Shown here in pieces: positions 56,206 to 64,000 of a stretch of DNA of 64,000 nt. How positions within the stretch are numbered: the stretch's first letter is position 1; the number at the start of each line of letters is the position of its first letter. Position numbers and translations under genes: made by a program. This DNA comes from Ephydatia muelleri (lineage: Eukaryota > Porifera > Demospongiae > Spongillida > Spongillidae). The stretch is from contig JABACO010000009.1 of the NCBI GenBank assembly GCA_013339895.1, positions 7,854,253-7,918,252 on the forward strand. Direction: 5' to 3'. The notes beneath the pieces were generated by a model. That model had not been told where the DNA came from and searched no databases. It worked only from the letters and a program-made list of their open reading frames with translations.

Positions 56206-58677
56206 CAGCTACATGCAGTGATGATTCATCTGCCAACATATTCCAGAGGACATCTGTGCATCAGTTTTAAGTTGAAAATATTTTCCGATTGCATCAGTGG
56301 ATAGAGAAAAATCGGAAAATCATAATGATATATATTTTATGGCATTTGCACTGAAGGAAAAGTGCTAAACATTGTCAAAGAAAAGTAATTAATACTTGCG
56401 GTCGCGGTCGTTACGTAATGCAGTAAGTCGTGCTTTCGTCATGAACAAGTTAACTGATGTAAGCACGCTTGTGCACGATCTCAGATCACACATAACCATT
56501 TGCGGAAATGCTTCTAATTCGAAAGTACTACTACTGAGCTTTATAGCCGCTCCTCAGTCTGTCTTTGATCAGCCAACACACGTTCAATCCTGGCCCACTT
56601 CTACTAGTACCGGTACCCTGAACGGGACTAACTGTACTCGTATAAATATGTGTGTACGTTTAAGTAATCTGGCGTAGCATACCCTCCGCAAATAAACGTG
56701 GCTGTGTAAGTGTGTCTCATTTTTGCTGCACCATGGCCACGCATCAAATGTTGATGAACTGGTTGATATTTCTTTTAACTGCAAGATTCAGGCTGGCTGG
56801 CATCTGCAGATCTATTACGGGCTTCCGGTCACACGACTCACTTGGACAAACTTTGGCTTTCTCAGCAGTTTGAGCTTCCAATGTGCTTGCCATGGCCAGA
56901 TGCACGGAGGACCTTACATAATATGCACGTGATCGGTCTTTAGATTAGACACATTCCTGCATGCACCACTCCGACACCATGTACTATAGGCCTACTTCGT
57001 ACATATAAGTAGAGAACACTGTTAGCAGTCCTGTGTTGCGTGTGAATCGGTGAATTACACCAAACATAGTAAAGTAGACTTTATACTAGATAGTAAGGTA
57101 GACTTTACTGTCTGTGATTACACGCAGGAGCTCGCTGGACTTTTTTTACTCTTCAGCGACAAAGGTTGAATTGTCTTTGATATGGCCTCAGGTTGCGTTG
57201 TGTAAACTTACCACGGTGTAAACCTTACAGTTGTGGAGTGCGCCATATATTGCATTGGTCGCCATTTTTAATAGTAATCATTGAATCATGAGACTATTGT
57301 AACATGTTATCCTCATTGCACCCACGCTGGTTTGTTGGAACTAAAAGGAGAAAGCTTTTTTGATTGTAATTTACAAGTTCGTCATCACATGCACTACGTG
57401 TTGCTCTTTTGTGAAGTGCCGCGAGTGTTCTGTTGCACTGTTTCGAGCGGTTTTGCCAATATTGCGATTTTTTCCGGAGCGTCGTGTTTTGTGGGACAGT
57501 ATCTTACGAATCGATGGTCTTTTTCTTCATGAAAATGGCTTTATATCGTGCAAGATGGTTAAATTGTAGCGTGGTGGTGTTTGTTTGTAACGGCATGGCT
57601 CAGAACCGCTCCGACAGAACTTTGGATATGCCGGTGATTTTGTGGGACAAGTGTAGCCATTATCGTGTAAGCTAGATCGCTAAATACGACGCTGTAGCTC
57701 TTGGTCATTTTTTAGTATCTAGCGCGCGACTACGTTACGGCTTGTATTGTGTCAAAGGTGATGGTTTATGGTTGTTTCTAACTTCCTAGCCCATTTTGCA
57801 GGTTAAACGCAATTAGCTACTCATCGCCATCCTATAATGATAATTGCCCTATTTGTGTACACGCTTACATTTGTTGGTTGTGGGTTCGGCGGCTCACACT
57901 GATGATAGCTGGCTGGGGTCTTGGTCCGGGATTTCTGTACAAAATAAGCACCTATATGAATATAGCCCATGGTTGGTTATTGTGTTGCTAGGCCCGGGTG
58001 AGGCTTAGCGATCTAACAGCTGTTGATTGGTGTTGGAGAGCACGGAAGCCGTAGCTGTTGGGGATGCTCATGCATATTTAAGGTTTAGGGGTGTCTGTAC
58101 CTGTGCATCCCCCCTCCCCCCAGATGTGAGTGCAGGTTGTCAAGGTTTGTATTCATAGCTGAAAGCAGGCGAAGAATGTTGTTCAATTTGCAAGATTATT
58201 GTGTGTTGAATTGAGCGGTGTTAGGTAGCGGCTTTCCCTAAAGAAGTGGATTTCCCCTGATAGAGGGTTTGCCCTGGGGTTTTCCTTGAGGAGAGATGTG
58301 GACCATCTCTCCCAAATGCAGGTTTTCTTTCAGTCCCTGCTCAAGCTCAAGGCTGAATTTTGTAATAAGACTTATTAAGTCGAAAGAGAAGGGTACGCGC
58401 GGACATAAAGCTATACTGTATGTATAGCGGAGCATTCCATAAGTTCGTGGCCCTCGGAGGACCAAACTGAACGTTAATAATTAGCATATCCGTTATCATT
58501 TTGCTGACGTGTATACATCTACCACACGTACGTCAGCAAAACTAATTAACGTACCCGTTCCTCCGGCGTGACGTGACGCGTCACAAATAATTTCTTACAT
58601 TGTGCAGAAAATGGTACATAAATAGTGTGTTACGCTGTCTTGCACAGTATCGTCTCGATTGCGCAGTGAACAGCGTT
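56206..58677. other. Intergenic, no gene recognised
   Basis: 57190-57300 carries a repeat (GCGCCATATAT...CATTGAATCATGAG) seen again at 61080-61130. Overlapping short frames at 57281-57675 show no domain. 58470-58560 has an inverted pair around ACGTACGTCAGCAAAA/TTTTGCTGACGT just before the NmrA-like gene. Confidence 0.4.
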
Positions 58678-59568
58678 ATGGCAAAGCCAGTAGTCTTCGT
58701 TATTGGAGCGAGTGGTAACGTAGGTGCTGCCACCGTCACAGCTCTGTCCGCCAAATATGCCGACAAGGTCGAAATCCGCGCCGGCGTTCGAAACCCGGAA
58801 GCCGCCGACAAGCTGAAGGGACTGAACGGTGTCACTTTGGTGGCTGCAGAGATGGGCGGGGACAGAGACAAGCTGGTCACCACCCTGAAGGGCGTGGACG
58901 CTTTGTTTATCGTCACTCCCGGAACCAAGGATAGGGCGGAGCTCGCCATCTCTACCGCCGAGGCGGCCAGAGATGCCGGAGTGAAGTTTCTTCTGGTTGT
59001 CAGCGTGCTGACGGCCGATCTGACGGACACCATCTTCGGTGCTCAGTTCTCCAAGCTGGAGAGAGCTGTTGCCCAACTCGGTGTTACTTACAGCTTCCTT
59101 CGCTTGCCTCTCTTCATTGAAAACTACTGGGGGTTTAAAGACACCATTAAAGGCCATTCTGCCTTTTACAGTCCTGTCGACCCTGACAAACCATTCACGC
59201 CCGTAGTGGTGTCGGATGCGGGCAATGCGGCTGCCGCCATATTGTCTAATCCGATCGCCCACGCCAACCAAACGTATAACCTTGTCAGCAACAGACACAC
59301 TTTCAACGACGTCGCTGCGTCATTTAGTGAAGCACTCGGCAGGGAAGTGAAGTACGTCCACGTCCCTTACGAAGCTGCCAAGCAGTCTCTGTTGCAAATG
59401 GGATTCCAAGATTGGCAGGTCGATGGAATATTCGAACTGGACAAACTGATCGACAGTGGATCACACATTACCAACCAAGAAGACCTTACCCACTACACCA
59501 AGATCACTGGAGAGAAACCGACGGAGCTCAAGTCGTGGATTGCTAGCGTGAAGGCAGCGTTCCAGTGA
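58678..59568 (+). CDS. NmrA-like NAD(P)-binding protein, intronless
   Basis: 296 residues from ATG 58678. An upstream in-frame ATG at 58600 adds 26 unrelated residues and is less likely. The N-terminus PVVFVIGASGNVGAATV is a Rossmann dinucleotide-binding motif (GxxGxxG). It is followed by the extended atypical short-chain dehydrogenase pattern of NmrA/NAD(P)H azoreductase-like proteins: GVRNPEAADKLKGL, then DALFIVTPGTKDRAE, then YSFLRLPLFIENYWG, VVVSDAGNAAAAIL and an AYNL-type strand (QTYNLVSNRHTF). The usual length of the family is about 280-300, so it is complete. Members act as redox sensors or NAD(P)H-dependent reductases; the substrate cannot be told. It has no intron and a more GC-rich, regular codon pattern than its surroundings, which suggests a bacterial source or a retrocopy. 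Confidence 0.88.
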   Translation: MAKPVVFVIGASGNVGAATVTALSAKYADKVEIRAGVRNPEAADKLKGLNGVTLVAAEMGGDRDKLVTTLKGVDALFIVTPGTKDRAELAISTAEAARDAGVKFLLVVSVLTADLTDTIFGAQFSKLERAVAQLGVTYSFLRLPLFIENYWGFKDTIKGHSAFYSPVDPDKPFTPVVVSDAGNAAAAILSNPIAHANQTYNLVSNRHTFNDVAASFSEALGREVKYVHVPYEAAKQSLLQMGFQDWQVDGIFELDKLIDSGSHITNQEDLTHYTKITGEKPTELKSWIASVKAAFQ

Positions 59569-60395
59569 TACTATCATGTGATGTTTTAGTATTGATTTTT
59601 TCAGCACATTTTTGATTTAGTTTGGACGTTTTTTATTATTATTTTGGTATTATTATACATTACGGCACACAGCCTCTTTATTATCGGAGGGGGGGGGGGG
59701 GGGGGGGGGGGGGATAGTTGTCTTCATTTGCTTAAACTGAGGCATTAATCAGTGGAAACATATACCACGGCATCCACAATTACCATGTTTAAATAATGCT
59801 AACTAGTAACCATACGTGATGTTAAATGTGTACGGAAGCGATAATAGTATTACAGTAGTCCCGTACCCAGACCGAAATGTATGCATTGCTGCAAAGAAAC
59901 TCATGTTGAAATGTGACAACTGATAATTATGTTATATTAGGACAGTAGGATATACGTTGCTGAGTAGCAGTGCATGGAAGCGAGCGTACGCCCGATCTGT
60001 TCACCATTTAAACCACAATAAACTCGAGGTATTACTGTGTGAAAGAGTGTTCACTGTAGAAGCACATATTTGGGAGGGCACATATTTTGCATTCAAAATA
60101 TCAATTGAGCTTTAAAAATCAAATCATTTTCAATGTTGAAGTTGAGCAAGCACTTCAACTAGTGCATCATAAGTAGTGTATTTATGTCCATGCAACTTCA
60201 TTCCTAAGTTCTACTGATATGGATGTGACATATGTGGCAAATTGAAGAAGGATGGGCTTATTTATCTTATCTGCTCAACTTGAGGTTTCAGTAATACATG
60301 ACAGTTCTTTATGCTATGATCAAGATACTAGACAGCCTGCATAATGCCACAGTGCTGTATGTCCCACATCTCATAATTGCATTGATCTTAAAACC
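59569..60395. other. 3' region of NmrA-like gene and intergenic
   Basis: Contains a poly-G run of about 26 nt (59688-59713), a MITE end at 59849-59865 and the short repeat at 59925-59985. An AATAAA near 60015 could serve as a poly(A) signal, but it is 450 bp from the stop. Confidence 0.4.
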
Positions 60396-62685
60396 CCAGT
60401 GGTCATTAGAAAGCAACTGATGCATGTAACCAGCTCAGCACAAGGTCAGGGCATGCAGTCACTCTTAGAAAAGCCTTCAAATATAAGATCGGCATATCTC
60501 TACCACACACAGGGCACACACACATGCACATGGCTTTATGTATGTACCTACAACTTTGTCTCCCTCCCCCAGCCTCTCTCCCCCCTCACACACTCTAATC
60601 GTATGCCCCAACGTATGTATGCCAGTGTGCCCCGATGTATGCCTATTGCCAGGCTTGGTCTAGACATAATACCATGCCTTCCCATATCCGAACGCCCTTC
60701 TCCAAAGCCTTGTCAACGTGTGGGTGCGTGTGAGTATGTATGTGCATGTGTATGTGCGTATCACAAAGGGCAGATTGAAAGCTTGCGTTGGTCTGCATGT
60801 GAGTGTATGTATATACGTGTGTAAGTGTCAACGCACGCATATACAATAATGGTGGATTGAAAGTTGGGTAGCATGTCTTCTTATAGGCATACACTGATGC
60901 ATAAACGCAAGCGTGCTATAGAACTGACCTTGTATATGAAAAAAGTGACTTGAGGTGTTAATTATAAATATCTTGCAGATATTATAAAGTGAGCTGTTAT
61001 TGTTATTTGTTCAATTAACTTTAATGTATAATTTTTCGAAATGGGGCCGGGGAACGAGCGAGGGTATTACATAAGTAGCGCCATATATGGCATTTCCGCC
61101 ATTTTTAATAATAATCATTGAATCATGAGGACAAATGACCATTAAAATATAAATCCTCCAAGAACCGACAGGTTTAATTTAAAAGGTAAAAAATATGTTT
61201 CCACCACAGTAAAATATACTGATGTTTAATGGACCAGAATCTATTGCCTCAAGTGAAAAATCCATCACGAATCAAGATTTATAGCTGGTGGAATACTGTA
61301 ATTAGTCAGGAAAACTGCATTTTATGTACTTGTCTACGGAAAGCACTATTTTTCCTCCAGGAACCAAAACTTTCAATATAAAGGTTTTTTTTTTTCTTTT
61401 TAGAATCTAAAACAGAGGATGCTGAGCAATAAGATTCCATTGCCGCAAGTGAAGTATCAGCTTGGAGTAGTTAGTAATTATCAAGTATAGAATTTTGCTG
61501 TACACAATTAATGGCCCGTATTCTTGAATATTTTATAAAAAACGGATCACGGATAATTCACACAAAAATTCATATTATGTCTTACAACAGAAATCATGTG
61601 ATGGAATCTCTGAAACAAAAAAAATGTCAATCATTTCTCCATATGCTATAATCTCTACTATCGTTACAATAGCTGTTTTAGTTCAGGTAAATTATAAAAC
61701 GTAAGGAACCATTTAACTATGATTATCATTAATTTTTGCACATGTTTGACGTCTGTATTGTACTGTTGTTAAACTAATAACTACTCCTTGCAAATTAAAC
61801 AAAGATCTGTTAAAGGGAATCTCTATAAGATTCAATTTATAAAATGTGCTGTTGGTATATATGCAGCTGCAGGATTTGCATTTTATAAAACATGAATCAG
61901 GCATGTCCATGCATGTCTGGATAACTTGCATGAAACATCATAAGAATAAAAAGATTTTTTTTTCCAATGTCAACTCTCAAGATTAGCATGTACTACTAGT
62001 TTCAAACTTGCATGAAACAGAGTCCTAACATATACCTTGCTGGTGTGTCATCTAATGCACTTATTCCGTTCAAGATGACTGCATGCATGCATGATCATGC
62101 GTGTCTTGTAGTAGTGCCATGAGCTGCACCATACGCACCACGCAACGCCATGCAGAAACATCTTTCCTTGGGATTTGTCTTGTGCACACAGCTGAACGCG
62201 CGTACCACGTGGCACTTGAAGGGATATTCTACGGAAGGGCGGAGCATCACCCCAGATTGTGTCCCTCCAGTAATTTAGGCACCTTTCTATTCTACTTTCC
62301 CCTTAGGCCCTTATCACAGATGGGGACAGAATTCGCAAGCGGACAGTGTCCTGGGGGACAATTTCTGCGGAAGGGGGACAATATCAGCCAGCGAATTATG
62401 TCCGTGGGGAAGTCCAGAATCTGCTAGCGACCCGGTGGACAAATCTGGAAAGAACATGCATGCTTCGAAACCGTGACGTCAGTAATACAATTATTCACTA
62501 AGGTGCCATAAGCAGCTCGGATAGTTCTCTGGAAGCAGATCTCAATGGCGGATTTAGGGGGGGGGGGGCGTGGAGGGCGCACGCCCCCCCTAACATATGG
62601 ATGACCAAAAAATTATAATATGTTAACCTTTGCCGGCATGTATTTTAAGTTCATTTGCGCGTGTAAAGTATACCTAGGTAGTACG
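60396..62685. other. Intergenic, no gene recognised
   Basis: AT-rich. Repeat piece at 61080-61130 shared with 57240-57290. GGGGGACAAT-type text at 62345-62400 belongs to the G-rich family seen at 12.5 kb. Poly-G near 62559-62567 starts another interspersed repeat end. Confidence 0.4.
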
Positions 62686-62687
62686 TA

Positions 62688-62851
62688 GGTAGGTACATGT
62701 AGATATTTTCTGTGTGCCAAACAAAGGTATAGGTAGGTACATGTAGATATTTTCTGTGTGCCAAACAAATGTATCGGACCTGAAGTGGACTGGCCCCCCA
62801 CTTTTCGTATCGGACCTGAAGTGGACTGTCCCCCACTTTTCGTATGGGGCC
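62688..62851. repeat. Two adjacent short tandem duplications
   Basis: A unit of about 47 bp (GGTAGGTACATGTAGATATT...CCAAACAAA) occurs twice, then a unit of about 40 bp (GTATCGGACCTGAAGTGGAC...CCCCACTTTTC) twice. Confidence 0.8.
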
Positions 62852-62859
62852 TGACCTTA

Positions 62860-62940
62860 AGCACCCCCCTCGTTGAAATCCTGGATACGCCACTGGCGCG
62901 CCCCCCTAACTCTAAATCCTGCGTCCGCCCCTGCACATCT
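62860..62940. repeat. Interspersed repeat end (GGATACGCCACTG type)
   Basis: Text like ATCCTGGATACGCCACTGGC and TAAATCCTGCGTCCGCCCCT is typical of transposon or SINE ends in invertebrates. The full element was not delimited. Confidence 0.4.
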
Positions 62941-63106
62941 AGATCACGGAGAGCATAGGCTAGGTTACCCCAGAGTGCGTCCAAATCGAAGCAAGAAATT
63001 ACATACAACATGTCAGCAATATAAAAGGCGGCATGCAGACTAGGTGTACATATAGTTCTAATAGGAGATCTATATCTATTAAACTATAGGCCTACGTGTG
63101 GATTTT

Positions 63107-63902
63107 CTACACCGAGCCTATCTCATGCAAATCCGAGTTGTCGTTGTCCTCGTCTTTTTCTGAATGTAAGAGTACTTTAGTGAATTGGCTGTCGCTTCTA
63201 AACAAAGGTATTGCTCCGGATGCATCCTTCTTCAATAGAGACAGCGATCTGAAGCTCCTAGGTACCTTCTTCCGTGCGACTTCCTTCTTCTCTTCAATGG
63301 AAATAACGTACCTTTCGATACTACTATCGAACGATCCTTCATCGATGAACTTTTCTTCAGTTGTGGCTGCCTTTTTGAGTTCTTCGCATGAGGTATCGTC
63401 CTGCGATACCGAGGGCTGGTTTCCTGGACAGCTGGTAGGTTGCGAGCTCGCAGTTTGATCACGGCGGCTTTGCATTGCGTTACCCTCCTCCCCAGGCCTC
63501 ATGCTCATGGTGACAGTGTACGACTTGCTGTGGAGGCCAACCCATGACCGCCATACCTTTTTAGCATTTTTGTTTCGCACTCCATGAAAGAAGAGAAGGA
63601 GGAGCCCCTGGCAGCTAACAAAGACGCTAAATAGAAATTGAAATGAGCACGCCAGGGCGTTGATGTTGTTGCTGCTCGCCGCAAGGCCAAATCCCCATCC
63701 TAGTCCCAACACCAGGGCTAACCCAGCCGCAATTAGAACGTTGCGTAACATGTGGCCATTGCCAGCTTTGACAGTTGCTGACCTGGCCGATTGTTTGCAG
63801 AGAGAAACCATAATCATGGTGAACATGATCCAATTGAAGACGTAGATACCAAGGAAAGGGGTGATAAAGCCTAGGTAGAATGGAAGTTCACTAGCACGAC
63901 AG
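63107..63902 (-). CDS. Adhesion-type GPCR, last exon (TM5-TM7 and tail)
   Basis: Minus-strand terminal exon with acceptor CATGCAG at 63903-63909; stop at 63107. Starts SCRASELPFYLGFITPFLGI. Three membrane helices follow: YLGFITPFLGIYVFNWIMFT (TM5), RNVLIAAGLALVLGLGWGFG (TM6) and SFQFLFSVFVSCQGLLLLFF (TM7). TM6 with W-x-F-G and TM7 with FQG-like QGLLLLFFHG are features of class B2 (adhesion) receptors. The cytoplasmic tail of about 160 residues is Ser/Glu-rich (SFDSSIERYVISIEEKKEVA). TM1-4 and the ectodomain lie beyond the window. The 7TM family is well supported; the adhesion subtype less so. Confidence 0.78.
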
Positions 63903-64000
63903 CTGCATGCAAGGGAAAGAGAGGAACACAATTGCAACATCAAACATGCAACGAAAGAACTGTGTGTGTTTTATTCAACACTTAGCATGGCAATTAACTT

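Noticed and set aside
57281-57675. Three overlapping frames of 69-83 codons
   Set aside because: No frame has a domain or splice context, and the region starts inside a repeat also found at 61.1 kb.
58630-59298. 222-codon minus-strand frame
   Set aside because: Shadow of the NmrA-like gene on the opposite strand; the plus frame has the Rossmann motif.
60399-60824. 141-codon frame
   Set aside because: Low-complexity TG/TATG-rich sequence at its end, with no recognisable domain.
1-64000. tRNA, rRNA or other structural RNA genes
   Set aside because: None recognised by eye. A tRNAscan or Rfam search would be needed to exclude short ones.

Overview
This is animal (metazoan) nuclear DNA. It has spliced genes with short GT-AG introns (about 50-100 bp is common), multidomain animal protein families (fibrinogen-related, usherin-type FN3/laminin G, adhesion-type seven-helix receptor, CLC channel, HECT ligase), and many transposon fossils, MITEs and microsatellites. 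A marine invertebrate, most likely a sponge, fits best. That is an inference from gene types and compact introns, and a cnidarian or mollusc is not excluded. One 100-N assembly gap lies at 46266-46365.

Layout. 1-0.8 kb: end of a RING-like gene. 1.26-3.8 kb: a broken hAT/ZBED transposon. 3.8-7.5 kb: two Ty3-type retroelement fossils. 7.7-9.5 kb: a complete five-exon secreted fibrinogen-related gene (FReD) on the minus strand. 10-13.4 kb: MITEs and repeat fragments. 13.5-15 kb: a rearranged FReD relic. 15-19.5 kb: mostly non-coding, with MITEs and an extreme polypurine tract. 19.5-22 kb: an usherin-like pseudogene (minus). 24.6-29.6 kb: a HECT ubiquitin ligase gene (plus) with three look-alike cassette exons. 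30.8-33.1 kb: a DIRS-type fossil. 33.4-38.1 kb: a giant foldback element with arms of about 1.7-1.9 kb. 38-42.3 kb: MITEs and microsatellites. 42.9-45.6 kb: three exons of a CLC-6/7-like chloride transporter. 46.4-48.6 kb: integrase and retroelement relics. 48.6-50.2 kb: a second, truncated FReD copy. 52.2-52.7 kb: a tyrosine-recombinase relic. 53.1-56.1 kb: an inverted copy of the usherin-like segment at 19.9-22.9 kb. 58.7-59.6 kb: an intronless NmrA-like dehydrogenase. 63.1-63.9 kb: last exon of an adhesion-type GPCR (minus).

The genes do not form one pathway. Two things stand out. First, segments have been copied within the window in both orientations: three FReD copies, two usherin-like copies, and a 0.7 kb block in two copies. 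Second, long foldback elements (4.7 kb, 0.49 kb, 137 bp) are dense. The best candidates for something new are the HECT cassette-exon array, the 4.7 kb foldback element with a piggyBac-like MITE nested in each arm, and the intronless NmrA gene, which may be of bacterial origin.
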